Translations under genes and position numbers: made by a program
Source: a virus
Strand: one strand, 5' to 3'
Length of the DNA: 36,604 nucleotides
IMG/VR virus record: IMGVR_UViG_3300033153_007068
Location: 1-36,604 of that record
In this document: positions 12,222-21,545 of the stretch, in pieces
Layout: the number at the start of each line of letters is the position of its first letter
Position numbering within the stretch: position 1 is the stretch's first letter
Notes under the pieces: generated by a model
What the model was told of the DNA's origin: nothing
Databases searched by the model: none
Seen by the model: only the letters and a program-made list of their open reading frames with translations

Positions 12222-13230
12222 TAAACAAGACGTTTTGACAAAATTAAAGCTTGAGAAATATGCGACAAAACAGTTTAAATCTTGGTATGATCAATTGTTG
12301 CGTGAAATGAAAAAGAATAAAAATCTTGCTTTAACTTTTGAACAAACAAAAAAACTAGAAGCAGTTATGTTGAAAGTCTACAAGAAAATCATAAAAAATA
12401 TGACACCAGAACAATTAAGAAACTCTAAAGATTCAGTTCTTAAAGATATTGCTGAACGAGTAGAAAAAGAATCTCTTGAAATAGCAGAAAATAAACTAAA
12501 TACACAAGTTGGGTATATTGCAGGCAGTACAGGAAGAGAGATAAGCACAGCCAGAAATAAAGCAACAAGTGCAATATTAGAAGAAAATGAAAGTGTGACA
12601 GACGAAGCTGTTCTTGCAATAGCTCTCACACTACTTAGAAGAAGATTCAAAAGCAAATCAAAAGCAGCAGGAATTACTGAAACGAATTGGCTTGCAGAAT
12701 TAACAAGAAGAGAGGTTGCAACAATTTCAACAGAAGTATCTGCAAAACTTTCAAAAGATATTGCAGAAAAATTAATTATAGAAAGTAATGATCTTGTATC
12801 TATTGCAAAACTTAAAGAAACAAAAGAAGAAATAAATTTAACAAAAATTTCAAAAATAGATAAAAGAAAAAATTCTGAAAAATTTATAAAAAAAATAAAT
12901 TCTCTTGCAGAAGATGGCAGAGAACAAATTGCAGTAATGAGAGAAGCTACAGACATTAATGTAATAGTTAGAGCAAAAGAAAAAGTTGAAAAAAAGGCAA
13001 TGGATATTCTAAATGTAGTTTCTGCCTATGCTGTTATGTTTAAAACATGGGTGAACATGGGTGATAAAAGAGTGCGTCCAACTCATGTACAAGCAGGATA
13101 TTCAGCAAAAAGACGCATAAATAAGCCTTTTAATGTTGGCATGTATCTTATGCAATATCCGGGCGATACTTCACTCGGTGCAGGAATTGAAGAGATTGCA
13201 GAATGTAGATGTTTTGTAAGTTATATATAA
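12214..13230 (+). CDS. Minor head protein (Mu gpF / SPP1 gp7-like)
   Basis: The 338-residue protein has a long helical Lys/Glu-rich N-terminal part and a C-terminal Mu F-like domain: WVNMGDKRVRPTHVQAGYSA, then KPFNVGMYLMQYPGD and ECRCF. This domain is typical of minor capsid or head morphogenesis proteins that sit with the portal and may be ejected with the DNA. The start overlaps the portal end. Position between portal and protease supports the call. Confidence 0.88.
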   Translation: MSDKQDVLTKLKLEKYATKQFKSWYDQLLREMKKNKNLALTFEQTKKLEAVMLKVYKKIIKNMTPEQLRNSKDSVLKDIAERVEKESLEIAENKLNTQVGYIAGSTGREISTARNKATSAILEENESVTDEAVLAIALTLLRRRFKSKSKAAGITETNWLAELTRREVATISTEVSAKLSKDIAEKLIIESNDLVSIAKLKETKEEINLTKISKIDKRKNSEKFIKKINSLAEDGREQIAVMREATDINVIVRAKEKVEKKAMDILNVVSAYAVMFKTWVNMGDKRVRPTHVQAGYSAKRRINKPFNVGMYLMQYPGDTSLGAGIEEIAECRCFVSYI

Positions 13231-13241
13231 AGGAGAAATAT

Positions 13242-14249
13242 ATGGCCGTTAAAAAAAAGAGTTTTGATTTTGTTAATTTAAATCATAAAAGAATCAAAGT
13301 TGATGAAAAAGAATTTGTTGAATTTGAGGGGTATTTGTCAACATTTGGAAATATAGATAATGGTGATGATGTAGTTGTCAAAGGAGCATTTGCAAAAACC
13401 TTAAAAAATAGAGATGTGAAACTATTATGGCAACATGACTGGAGCGAACCTATTGGCGTTTTTACAGAGATCAAAGAAGACGATAAAGGGCTTTTTGTTA
13501 AAGGCAAACTTCCTCTTGCTGATGATTTTGTGAAAGGTCGAGTAATTCCTCAGCTTGAAATAGGAAGTATTAACAGTATGTCAATCGGCTATGCTGTTAA
13601 TCTTGCAAAATATGATTATGAGACAGATATTAGACATTTAAAAGAGATTGAACTTTATGAGGGCTCTTTGGTGACTATTCCAATGAATGATGAAGCACAA
13701 ATTGAATTGTCTAAATCAAATGAAACTAAAAACAATTTGCAAAAACAACTTGAAATAGAAAGTTTTGCAGGCATTGAATATAAATGGAATGAGAAAAAAG
13801 CTGTTGAAAGAGTTGAAAAACTAACAGAAACAAAAAACAATGTTAATGTTTGTGATGTAATAGATAATAAACTCCAAATTGTCCCAAGAGCTGTTTTTTG
13901 CCTTAAAGCTAAAATTGCAGGAGCAAAGGGCGGACTTGATAAAGAAATTGATATTGACAGGGTGAAAAGTTTTGTCAATAAATTATATGTAAAAATGGAT
14001 TTAGAAAAACCATTTACAAACGATACTGACAAAAAAACATCGTTCTCAGAAAGTGAGTTGAAAAACATGCCGCTTTCTGAGGTCAGCTTTATACTTAGAA
14101 ATGAAAATACAAAAATAAGCAAAAGTTATGCAGATAAATTGGCAAGTTTTGTTGTTTCAGACGAATCTGAAAACAACTCTGACGATTCAGATAAACAAGT
14201 TGAAAGTGATGCAGACTTTAAAAGAATAAGTAAATTATTAAATTTTTAA
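13242..14249 (+). CDS. Prohead protease (S78, HK97 type)
   Basis: The 335-residue protein starts at ATG 13242 after AGGAG. The S78 serine protease domain occupies about residues 7-160: His65 in LLWQHDWSEPIG and Ser114 in INSMSIGY fit the catalytic pair, with GSLVTIPMN at the end. It removes the scaffold arm of the capsid protein during head maturation. A long C-terminal extension (to residue 335), acidic and Ser-rich at its end, goes beyond the usual 180-250 residues and could add scaffold function; this extension role is an inference. Confidence 0.92.
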   Translation: MAVKKKSFDFVNLNHKRIKVDEKEFVEFEGYLSTFGNIDNGDDVVVKGAFAKTLKNRDVKLLWQHDWSEPIGVFTEIKEDDKGLFVKGKLPLADDFVKGRVIPQLEIGSINSMSIGYAVNLAKYDYETDIRHLKEIELYEGSLVTIPMNDEAQIELSKSNETKNNLQKQLEIESFAGIEYKWNEKKAVERVEKLTETKNNVNVCDVIDNKLQIVPRAVFCLKAKIAGAKGGLDKEIDIDRVKSFVNKLYVKMDLEKPFTNDTDKKTSFSESELKNMPLSEVSFILRNENTKISKSYADKLASFVVSDESENNSDDSDKQVESDADFKRISKLLNF

Positions 14250-14260
14250 GAGGTTAAAAA

Positions 14261-15559
14261 ATGAACGAAGAACAAATCAAAGAGCTTGAGGGAAAAATCC
14301 AAGGCATGAAAGATGAAATCAGTAAAAAATTTACTGACATTCAAAAAGCGAATGACGAGGGGAGCAAGGAAAGAAAAAAGGCTCTTAGTGATATTACTGA
14401 AAAAGAACTTGAAAGATTTGAAGAAATTACAAAAAAGCTTGAAGAAGAAAGAAAAAGCAGGTTAGAACTCGAACTTTTAATTGCAAGAAAACAAGTTGAA
14501 TCAGGTACAGATGCGGTCCTGGGCGATCCTGAAGTTAAACAAGCATTTAGAACTGCGTTGTTTGCGACTGGTGGCGAAATGGTCGAAAAAGAAACAGAAG
14601 CAAAAACAATGTTTGAGCTTGCTAAACAGTATATGCCGCACATGAATGATCAAGAAAGAGATGCACACGTTAAGGCCATGCTGGTTGGATCTAATCCAGA
14701 CGGCGGACTGCTTTGCCCAATTGAACTTTCAAACAAGATTATCACCAGAATCTTTGAAACGTCACCAATGGCAAGCGTGGCAAATTCTGTAAATATTTTA
14801 AAAGGGGCGATTAGTTATCCGATTGACGATGGAGAGATAGAAGCTCTTTGGGCTGGAGAACTTGACACAAGAACAGAAACAGCAACGTCGAAAATCGGTT
14901 CGGAAAAAATCGAAGCACATGAACTTTTTGCATTTCCAAAAATAACAACAAAATTGATTCAAGATTCTGATTTACCAATGGATGATTTTTTAGCAAGAAA
15001 GGCAGGGGCTGCATTTGGTAGAAAATTCAACACTTCTTATGTTACAGGAGACGGCGTAAAACAAGCGAGAGGTTTCTTAACTCTTGCGGAGCAAAGTGGA
15101 TCAACTTATGAAAGAGGAAAAGTTGAAACTACTACAACAGCAGGAGCAACACTTGATGCAGATGATCTTATTTCTGTACAAGGAACATTGCTTGAAGATT
15201 TCATGCCTAGTGCAAGATGGCTTATGAATAGAAAATTATTCCTTGATATTGCAAAACTTCAAGATTCGTATGGTGCTTATTTGCTTAATCCAAGAATGCT
15301 TTTTGAAGGTTATTCGCCACAGATCCTAGGAAATGGTGTTACTTTCATGTCTGATATGCCAAGTTCTCAAGCATCAAATGCTAAGGCAATTGCTTTCGGA
15401 GATTGGAAAGAAGCTTACACAATTGTTAATAGGCTCGGAATAAGTGCAGTTAAAGACCAGATAACTAACCCAGGCTTTGTTAAGATTCATTTCTCGATGC
15501 GGGGCGGTGGTAATGTTACGAATGCACAGGCTTTTAAAATACTTAAAATTAAATCATAG
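14261..15559 (+). CDS. Major capsid protein (HK97 fold)
   Basis: The 432-residue protein forms the icosahedral head. Residues 1-80 are a charged coiled coil (IKELEGKIQGMKDEISKKFT, LEEERKSRLELELLIA), the scaffold-like delta domain normally cleaved by the prohead protease. The HK97 fold follows, with LCPIELSNKIITRIFETSPM, ALWAGELDTRTET and FATGGE-type segments usual for the family. AGAGG precedes ATG 14261. Placed directly after the protease as in HK97-type phages. Confidence 0.94.
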   Translation: MNEEQIKELEGKIQGMKDEISKKFTDIQKANDEGSKERKKALSDITEKELERFEEITKKLEEERKSRLELELLIARKQVESGTDAVLGDPEVKQAFRTALFATGGEMVEKETEAKTMFELAKQYMPHMNDQERDAHVKAMLVGSNPDGGLLCPIELSNKIITRIFETSPMASVANSVNILKGAISYPIDDGEIEALWAGELDTRTETATSKIGSEKIEAHELFAFPKITTKLIQDSDLPMDDFLARKAGAAFGRKFNTSYVTGDGVKQARGFLTLAEQSGSTYERGKVETTTTAGATLDADDLISVQGTLLEDFMPSARWLMNRKLFLDIAKLQDSYGAYLLNPRMLFEGYSPQILGNGVTFMSDMPSSQASNAKAIAFGDWKEAYTIVNRLGISAVKDQITNPGFVKIHFSMRGGGNVTNAQAFKILKIKS

Positions 15560-15570
15560 GAGGTAAAAAA

Positions 15571-16002
15571 ATGCAAAGAGATATACAAAACGGTTTAGAA
15601 GTTTGGACAGATTCTTTCTTGCCAGTCGTGGCGACTGCAAGAAAAGGAATTGCAATTGATACTCAAGGATTTGATGCAGTTATGTTTAGTTTCGATGCTA
15701 GAGATAATTCAGCGGCAGCGGTAAAACATGTTCTGACGAGTGCAGATAGTATTCCGATAGTAATTGAGGAATCAGATGCAAGCGGGTCAGGATTTGCGGC
15801 AATAGATGCTATTAAATATCTTCCAACAGGCGATGACCTTAAAATGGAGCCGCAGTTGGCAACTGGAGCAGTAAAAACAATTGGTTGTACAAGTACAAAA
15901 CGATATGTTAGAATTAGTGTTGATGCAGTCACGCTTGATTCAATTGCTTCTCCGAATCTTCTTGTTGTTATGACAGCAACATTGAAAAAACTGTCAGTTT
16001 AA
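15571..16002 (+). CDS. Probable head accessory or decoration protein
   Basis: The 143-residue protein starts at ATG 15571 behind GGAGGT, one of the strongest ribosome binding sites here, which suggests high expression. IAIDTQGFDAVMFSFDARDN and STKRYVRISVDAVT match a small beta-rich family usually encoded just after the capsid gene. It carries no signal peptide. A terminator follows, so it shares the high-level capsid transcript. A precise virion role is not established for the family. Confidence 0.7.
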   Translation: MQRDIQNGLEVWTDSFLPVVATARKGIAIDTQGFDAVMFSFDARDNSAAAVKHVLTSADSIPIVIEESDASGSGFAAIDAIKYLPTGDDLKMEPQLATGAVKTIGCTSTKRYVRISVDAVTLDSIASPNLLVVMTATLKKLSV

Positions 16003-16009
16003 TTTTACA

Positions 16010-16036
16010 GGGGGTGTAAAAGCCCCCGCTTTTTTT
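16010..16036 (+). terminator. Intrinsic terminator inside the head operon
   Basis: GGGGG (16010-16014) pairs with CCCCC (16023-16027) across an 8-base loop, followed by GC and seven T. It would reduce transcription into the connector genes after the capsid and accessory genes; partial read-through is needed because no promoter is seen next to the following gene. Confidence 0.85.
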
Positions 16037-16048
16037 AGAGGTGTTAAG

Positions 16049-16273
16049 ATGGGTAGGCCAAAAAAAGAAGAAAAAACAGAAGAAAAAGTAGTTGAAAATC
16101 TTGTTTCTGTTCCTGTTTTGATTTTTGACATAGATTTTAGTGGCTATGTTGATGGAATCAATCTTGCTCAATACAAAAAAAATGATGAAATTGTAAATCC
16201 TGCACAATTCCAGATTGATTATCTTGTAAAATATAACATTGCAAAATTGACAACTAAGAAAATAAAAGGTTAA
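16049..16273 (+). CDS. Small hypothetical head-region protein
   Basis: The 74-residue protein starts at ATG 16049 after AGAGGTG. It has a basic/acidic N-terminal tail (GRPKKEEKTEEKVVEN) and a small beta-rich part (VPVLIFDIDFSGYVDG). Genes in this position often encode small head or connector-related proteins of unknown role. It ends three bases before the connector gene. Confidence 0.65.
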   Translation: MGRPKKEEKTEEKVVENLVSVPVLIFDIDFSGYVDGINLAQYKKNDEIVNPAQFQIDYLVKYNIAKLTTKKIKG

Positions 16274-16276
16274 TAA

Positions 16277-16876
16277 ATGCAAATATACAAACGTCCTAGA
16301 ATTTGGAAACAAATAACTACTCCATCTTGGCTGCCTGTAACAGTATTGCAGGTAAAACAAGCAGGGCGTTACGATACAGGAGACACTTTACTTGATGATG
16401 TAATTGAGCAGTATATAGAAAGTGTTACAGAAAGAGTTGAAAGGTATTGCAGTATTGTTATCAGGAATACTCAATTTAATGCTTTTTATGATGATTTTCC
16501 TATAGTCGCAAAACTTGATAAAGCTCCTTTTGTATCTCTTAATGAAATAAGTTACAAAGATTATTCTGGAGCAAGTCAAACGCTTGATTTAGCGACTGTG
16601 GAAAAACAAACTTTCTCACATGAAATTGATTTGTTTTCAAAATCTGATTGTGCTTTTCCAACAACAGAACAAACAGTTGATAGCGTAACAATAGATATAA
16701 GTTTTGGTTATACTGATGCTGATGCAGTTCCAAAAGCAGTTAAGACAGCTATAATTGAAAGTGTGTTGAGTTTATTACAGGGAAGTTGCGACAATGAGAA
16801 AAGTGATATTTTATGTAATACTTCAAAAACATTGTTGAGAAAATATAAAAATACTGCAAGTTGGTTAAAAAATTAA
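16277..16876 (+). CDS. Head-tail connector protein (gp6/gp8-like)
   Basis: The 199-residue protein shows the pattern of phage head-tail adaptors: TLLDDVIEQYIESVTERVER near residue 37, then FVSLNEISYKDYSGA and VPKAVKTAIIESVLSLLQG. The helical N-terminal part binds below the portal in HK97-type phages. It sits right after a small gene and just before the head-closure gene, in the standard order. Start at ATG 16277. Confidence 0.82.
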   Translation: MQIYKRPRIWKQITTPSWLPVTVLQVKQAGRYDTGDTLLDDVIEQYIESVTERVERYCSIVIRNTQFNAFYDDFPIVAKLDKAPFVSLNEISYKDYSGASQTLDLATVEKQTFSHEIDLFSKSDCAFPTTEQTVDSVTIDISFGYTDADAVPKAVKTAIIESVLSLLQGSCDNEKSDILCNTSKTLLRKYKNTASWLKN

Positions 16877-16877
16877 T

Positions 16878-17276
16878 ATGCTACAGAAATATAAACAGAT
16901 AGCAAAAAATGGATTATGTCCTAAAAATTTAAATAATCAAGTGGGAATTTATACAAGAGGATTGACAGCGACAACTCCCGGCAATGTAAGTGCGACCATC
17001 AACCTTACATTAATAGATAATTTTATGTGCGGAATTGAAACGATAGGAGGGATTGAAAAGGAGTTTTCTAAAAATCCAAATAATGTTAACACTCATTTAT
17101 TTTTCTTTAACTTTTCAACAAGATTGTTTAATTTAGAACCGTTTAAAACATTTGTTTTATTTCGGGATAATTATTACAGATTAAACAGTGTTGAGAATTT
17201 AAACGAAAGTAAAAGAGTACTTGTTTTTGCAACCACTTTCAGGGGTGCAACAACTGAAGATGAGGCAAGAGCATAA
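16878..17276 (+). CDS. Head closure / head-tail joining protein
   Basis: The 132-residue protein is beta-rich with TRLFNLEPFKTFVLFRDNYY and ENLNESKRVLVFATTFRG, the pattern of head-tail joining (stopper) proteins that plug the portal channel. It starts two bases after the connector gene and its stop shares a base with the next ATG (TAATG). The assignment rests on position and pattern more than on a diagnostic motif. Confidence 0.7.
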   Translation: MLQKYKQIAKNGLCPKNLNNQVGIYTRGLTATTPGNVSATINLTLIDNFMCGIETIGGIEKEFSKNPNNVNTHLFFFNFSTRLFNLEPFKTFVLFRDNYYRLNSVENLNESKRVLVFATTFRGATTEDEARA

Positions 17277-17701
17277 TGGCAGTTATAACAATTCAAATAC
17301 AAGGTGACAGGGATAGCTTGCAGAACTCCAGTGATAACTTTAAAAAAGGTTGTAAACAGGGGTTGAGAAAATCAGGCCAAATTGTTAAAAAAAGAATTGT
17401 TGAACTTATAAAAAACCCACCTAAAACAGGTAGAAAATATAGTAATTTACCAAACAGGTCTTCACAGGCTGGCGAAGCCCCGGCATTTCAAAGTGGAAAA
17501 CTTGCAAGATCTGCAAGCTACGCTGTTCATAGATGGGATGAAATGGAAGTAGGAGTAAAAGAAATTTATGGTTTGTTTTTGGAAAAAGGAACTAAAAAGA
17601 TGAAATCAAGACCTTTTATCTCTACCGCTGCAAGTCAAACATTTCAAACTGTTAAAACTGCAATAAATATGCATATCAATCAGGAAATAGGAGCTTTATG
17701 A
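17276..17701 (+). CDS. HK97 gp10-like neck/tail protein
   Basis: The 141-residue protein has the family pattern: SGQIVKKRIVELIKNPPKTG, then GEAPAFQSGKLARSASY, and a C-terminal YGLFLEKGTKKMKSRPFIST. Proteins of this HK97-gp10-like type are tail completion or neck components. It overlaps both neighbours (TAATG and ATGA) in the expected neck order. Confidence 0.85.
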   Translation: MAVITIQIQGDRDSLQNSSDNFKKGCKQGLRKSGQIVKKRIVELIKNPPKTGRKYSNLPNRSSQAGEAPAFQSGKLARSASYAVHRWDEMEVGVKEIYGLFLEKGTKKMKSRPFISTAASQTFQTVKTAINMHINQEIGAL

Positions 17702-18783
17702 ATATAAAAGGTATAGTCACCCACTTAGGGGCAAACATCCCAAAATATACAAATGAATTTTCTGAATATGAAAATCTTGTTTCTGGTGTGATACAATTTG
17801 ATAAAAGAACTATTCTTGCTACAACTGCAACTGCTCATAATTTAGTGATTGATAATTATGTAATAATAACAAATGCAGAAGTAAAAAATAATATATCTGC
17901 AATTGTAGTAAATGATGGAATCGCAACGATAACAACTCTTGCAGAACATGACTACAACTATAATCCAACTCTTGCACAACATTTTGAAATAGCAGGAAGT
18001 GAAACTGCATGGAACGGAATACACCAAATATATAACATTCCAAACAGAAACGAAATACAGATAGAACTTGATGAAACAGCACCAACAACACTTGGTTATA
18101 TTTGGGAAAACAGAGATTTGGGAGCTAATGGGATTTCTAAAATATTAACAACTCCAACAACAACAACATTTACATACAAAATAGATGATAATGCTCCGGG
18201 TTTGCCAGAGACAGAATTGAGAAATGCGGAAATGACACGAGGAACTCGTATCGCAGGCGTGGCAAACCCGGAGCGTGCAATAAAAATATATACTGAAACC
18301 TCAGCACAAAGAAAACCGTGGTTGTTTGTAATGCTTCCTGATGATACCGTCTCTAAAGATCAACATGCTTTAAGTGATGCAGTTGCCACTTTTGATAATT
18401 CCACAAGTGGAAGATTAAGAATATTAAATAATTTTGATGTTGTGGCAATACTTCCAACAACAAATTTAGGTGGGGTTGAAGAAATTGAAAAATGCAATGG
18501 TGATATAAAAAACGCTTTAATATCAACTCTTTTCGGATTAAGAAGTGAAGAAAATGTTGATATAGAATCAAGTTATCGGGCTGTGTATAATGGCAGTGCA
18601 ACTTTTGGTTATGATACAGCGACATATATTAGAATGTACAGTTTCCAAATTCCTGAGGATATAACTCTCAGCTCTACAGAATCAGACAAACCGTTATCTG
18701 TTGCTTTAAGAGATGCAGTATTAAAAATGACTTACAACACAACAACACAAACAACAAATATAAATCTTGATGAAGAGGTGTAG
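17698..18783 (+). CDS. Probable tail terminator with inserted beta domain (Mu gp37 position)
   Basis: The 361-residue protein sits where Mu-type phages encode their tail terminator. The C-terminal half (about residues 190-345, KPWLFVMLPDDTVSKD) fits that role. Residues about 36-140 hold an extra module (TATAHNLVIDNYVIIT ... WNGIHQIYNIPNRNEIQIEL) of the FCCH-like/Ig-like type often written as AHGL..GD.V.I.G. This makes the protein about twice the normal length. A comparable module lies in the baseplate protein at 33990. Function call is by position and pattern. Confidence 0.65.
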   Translation: MNIKGIVTHLGANIPKYTNEFSEYENLVSGVIQFDKRTILATTATAHNLVIDNYVIITNAEVKNNISAIVVNDGIATITTLAEHDYNYNPTLAQHFEIAGSETAWNGIHQIYNIPNRNEIQIELDETAPTTLGYIWENRDLGANGISKILTTPTTTTFTYKIDDNAPGLPETELRNAEMTRGTRIAGVANPERAIKIYTETSAQRKPWLFVMLPDDTVSKDQHALSDAVATFDNSTSGRLRILNNFDVVAILPTTNLGGVEEIEKCNGDIKNALISTLFGLRSEENVDIESSYRAVYNGSATFGYDTATYIRMYSFQIPEDITLSSTESDKPLSVALRDAVLKMTYNTTTQTTNINLDEEV

Positions 18784-18784
18784 A

Positions 18785-18994
18785 ATGAAAAAAGCAAAAC
18801 TTTTTATTACAAAAAGAAGAGTTAGCCAAGAGATTGGCGAAGGGGTACAAATTCAGCTAAAAATGAGTGGAGATTTTCCTAAGGATAGTTTTTGGAAAAA
18901 CAGACTTGTTGATGGCGACATTGAAGAAGTAAAACAAAAAATTCCAAAAAGAACAAAACTGAAAGACAACATTGAAACAAAAGGGGGTAAATAA
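18785..18994 (+). CDS. DUF2635 protein (Mu gp38-like)
   Basis: The 69-residue protein starts at ATG 18785 after GAGGTG. FPKDSFWKNRLVDGDIEEV matches the SFWxRRLxDGDV core of DUF2635, found directly before the tail sheath in Mu-type phages. The role is unknown, probably in tail assembly. Its stop shares a base with the sheath start (TAATG). Confidence 0.85.
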   Translation: MKKAKLFITKRRVSQEIGEGVQIQLKMSGDFPKDSFWKNRLVDGDIEEVKQKIPKRTKLKDNIETKGGK

Positions 18995-20559
18995 TGGGAA
19001 AACCAGATTTAAACTTGTCACTTGTTGGACAAGCAGCTCCAAGTTTGGGGGCAAGAACTGACTTGATTATCGGAAGTGTCACAAATGCTCTTGCAAGTGC
19101 TGGCAATGTTTATGAAAATTGCCAAAACAAAACGAATGCAGAACTTGACACGCTTTTCGGAGCAAGATCAATTCTAAGGGGTGCAGTAAAAAACTATATT
19201 GACAAAAACAAACAAAACAGCAGACTTGATGTTCAAACTCTCGAGCAAGATGTGGCCGCTGTTGATGCAACCGGCTCTATTACAACAGCAGGAGATGCAA
19301 CAGAAGATGGAACAATACAAGTTTCTATAGTTTCTGAAAAAGATTTTGTAGCTGATATTGACATTCTTACTGGTGATGATCTTGATGATGTACGTGGAAA
19401 AATAACGGCCGCTTTTGCAACTTCTGTTTTTTCCAACATTCCTGTTGATGTTACTACCAGTGCAACAACAGGAGTGAATACAATTACTGCTATAGATGCA
19501 GGAACAATAGGAAATGGATTTGCAATAAAAGTTGTCGGCAATGTGGCGGGTCTTACTTTTACAGTTACAGGAATGGCAAGTGGCGCAACTGATCCGACTT
19601 ATATTGCTGGAGATTTTCCAGCAACTACACGATATACAGGAGTTTTGCTTCCTAGTTGGTTTAGCTCATCTATGATAGATGTAGTCACAACAATATTAGA
19701 CGCAAGATTCAATTCAAATAATAAAATTATGGATGGTGTTGCATTTCTCGGAATGTATGATACATATGCAAATCTATTAACTTATGTTAATGGTAAAAAC
19801 TCTAAAAGTCTTGTTGTTGCTGGAAATAAAACAGCACCTGCAACAATCCCTATTCCAGATGTAGCATTAAAAGGTTCTTCTATTGTTTACCCTGCTGATT
19901 GGTCAGTCGCTTCTTTTATGGGCGTTCGTAGCATTAGGCTCACAACCGATGCTCCAATTTCTGAATATGTTATGGCAAGCGGACTAGATAATTTTGGGGG
20001 TATCGCTCTTGCTTCTCTTCCTTATTTTAACACACCTCTTGCAAATGTTCCTGTAACAAAAGCAGTTTTGTTGTTAGAAGAAACAGAAAAGTCAAATCTT
20101 GAAACTGCTGGATTTGCTGTAATTGATGTTAATGATGCAGAGAATGCAATGATAACTGGAGCAGTTCCAACAACTTACAAAACTGATACAATTGGAAATG
20201 CAGATCTTTCTTTTAAATATCTCAATTATGTAGATACAGGAAGTGCAATCAGAGAATATTGTTTTAATGCAATGAAGATTGACTTAGCACAACAGAGACT
20301 TACAGATGATACACTTGTTGCAGGCAGAAACATGCAGAATACAGGAAGTATTGAAGCTCTGTTTATGAAATATTACTCTTATCTTGCATCTCAAGTGCTC
20401 GCACAAGGTGGTGGAGAGATAACAAGTCAAGTAAGTGAGAAAACAATAGCAACGTTAAATCTTGCAACAAGAACAGTTTCGCTAATTACTGAAATTCCAA
20501 TAGTCACACAAGTAGGCACTGTAAACTGGGTAATTAAACAAGTATTTTCAATAGATTAA
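18994..20559 (+). CDS. Tail sheath protein (Mu gpL-like)
   Basis: The 521-residue protein forms the contractile sheath. It has the Mu-type arrangement: GARTDLIIGSVTNALASAGN near the start, a Ser/Thr/Ala-rich middle domain, FSSSMIDVVTTILDARFNSN, and the C-terminal REYCFNAMKIDLAQQRLTDD. GGGG in the DUF2635 tail (AAAGGGGGTAAATA) serves as ribosome binding site. A contractile sheath defines the phage as a myovirus. Confidence 0.92.
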   Translation: MGKPDLNLSLVGQAAPSLGARTDLIIGSVTNALASAGNVYENCQNKTNAELDTLFGARSILRGAVKNYIDKNKQNSRLDVQTLEQDVAAVDATGSITTAGDATEDGTIQVSIVSEKDFVADIDILTGDDLDDVRGKITAAFATSVFSNIPVDVTTSATTGVNTITAIDAGTIGNGFAIKVVGNVAGLTFTVTGMASGATDPTYIAGDFPATTRYTGVLLPSWFSSSMIDVVTTILDARFNSNNKIMDGVAFLGMYDTYANLLTYVNGKNSKSLVVAGNKTAPATIPIPDVALKGSSIVYPADWSVASFMGVRSIRLTTDAPISEYVMASGLDNFGGIALASLPYFNTPLANVPVTKAVLLLEETEKSNLETAGFAVIDVNDAENAMITGAVPTTYKTDTIGNADLSFKYLNYVDTGSAIREYCFNAMKIDLAQQRLTDDTLVAGRNMQNTGSIEALFMKYYSYLASQVLAQGGGEITSQVSEKTIATLNLATRTVSLITEIPIVTQVGTVNWVIKQVFSID

Positions 20560-20572
20560 AAGGAGATTAAAC

Positions 20573-20968
20573 ATGGCACAAAAACCATTAAACAACCCTA
20601 CGCTGGTTGTAAATAATGAAACTATAGATATTATTCCGGGCTCTCTAACCTATAATGGTGGAGAGCTTGAGGTATCCGTTAAGGCGGGCAGTTCAGGCGG
20701 TGGAAAAACTGAAACATATCACTTTGAGGATGCTTCAACTGGAATCGGAATGGTGAAATTCAAAGTTTACAACACTAAAGATATTGATGGAAAAATAGCA
20801 GAATGGAAAGCAAATACAGCTATAAACGCAGCAAGTTTCTTTCAAAAAGTGGGATCAGGAAACGCAAAAAGAAATTTTACTGGAATGAGTTTGGTGAATA
20901 GTATCGAAAGAGGAACAGGGCCAGACGGCGAAGTTGAACTTGAATTTCAAGGCGACCAAATGACATAA
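20573..20968 (+). CDS. Tail tube protein (Mu gpM-like)
   Basis: The 131-residue protein forms the inner tail tube. The ends are beta-rich (TIDIIPGSLTYNGGELEVSV; FTGMSLVNSIERGTGPDGEV) as in Mu-type tube proteins, and it follows the sheath gene in the usual order. AAGGAG precedes ATG 20573. Length is normal. Confidence 0.9.
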   Translation: MAQKPLNNPTLVVNNETIDIIPGSLTYNGGELEVSVKAGSSGGGKTETYHFEDASTGIGMVKFKVYNTKDIDGKIAEWKANTAINAASFFQKVGSGNAKRNFTGMSLVNSIERGTGPDGEVELEFQGDQMT

Positions 20969-20987
20969 TGTAAAAGGAGAAAGACAG

Positions 20988-21545
20988 ATGAATGATGTAG
21001 TAAACGGTGTAACAATATACGAGTTACAAGACAAATTGGAATACACAGAACGAGGCGAAACAAAGCAAGCTGAAAGTCTATTGCTTGTAGAGCCTTGCAA
21101 TAGTTCTTACAATGAAACATTGAGACTATCTCAATTGATAAGACAGGCAAACGCTCAAGGTTTAAGAGCTTTTTTTGGTGATAATTGGCAAGACAAAATC
21201 AATGGTGATGAAGATAAATCAGGTGAAGAAGTATTGCCTTTTCATTTGCAAAAACAACCAGAAGAGAAAGAAATCAGTGAGCAGGTGCAAGCTACAACCG
21301 AATTTGTAATGACTTCAAATATCAACCCCAGTGAATTTATTAATGTTGGGAAAAAATTGTTGACAAATAGATATAGTGGAACCGGGAACCGTAGATTGTG
21401 CACTGTTGATGATGATTCAAAAACGGCTTTAACTGGAGCCATGTTTGATGAGATGAATATTACTGATAAAATCAATTTGATTGTTAGGTACTGCGTTTTT
21501 TTCGCTATAAGCTCGATTGGAAACCGGCGAAATATATCGAGCTAG
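20988..21545 (+). CDS. Tail assembly chaperone, short (G-type) form
   Basis: The 185-residue product of the normal frame starts at ATG 20988 behind AAGGAG. It contains ETLRLSQLIRQANAQGLRAF and a helical C-terminal part (AMFDEMNITDKINLIVRY). Chaperones of this type coat the tape measure protein while the tail tube assembles and are not in the finished virion. It lies between tube and tape measure genes as in Mu-type phages, and carries a -1 slippery site near its end. Confidence 0.85.
   Translation: MNDVVNGVTIYELQDKLEYTERGETKQAESLLLVEPCNSSYNETLRLSQLIRQANAQGLRAFFGDNWQDKINGDEDKSGEEVLPFHLQKQPEEKEISEQVQATTEFVMTSNINPSEFINVGKKLLTNRYSGTGNRRLCTVDDDSKTALTGAMFDEMNITDKINLIVRYCVFFAISSIGNRRNISS

Noticed and set aside
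12378-12956. Long reverse-strand frame over the minor head protein gene (others at 13655-14122 and 4251-4829)
   Set aside because: Low-complexity Ser/Leu/Phe-rich translations, no ribosome binding sites, and well-supported + strand genes on the same bases.
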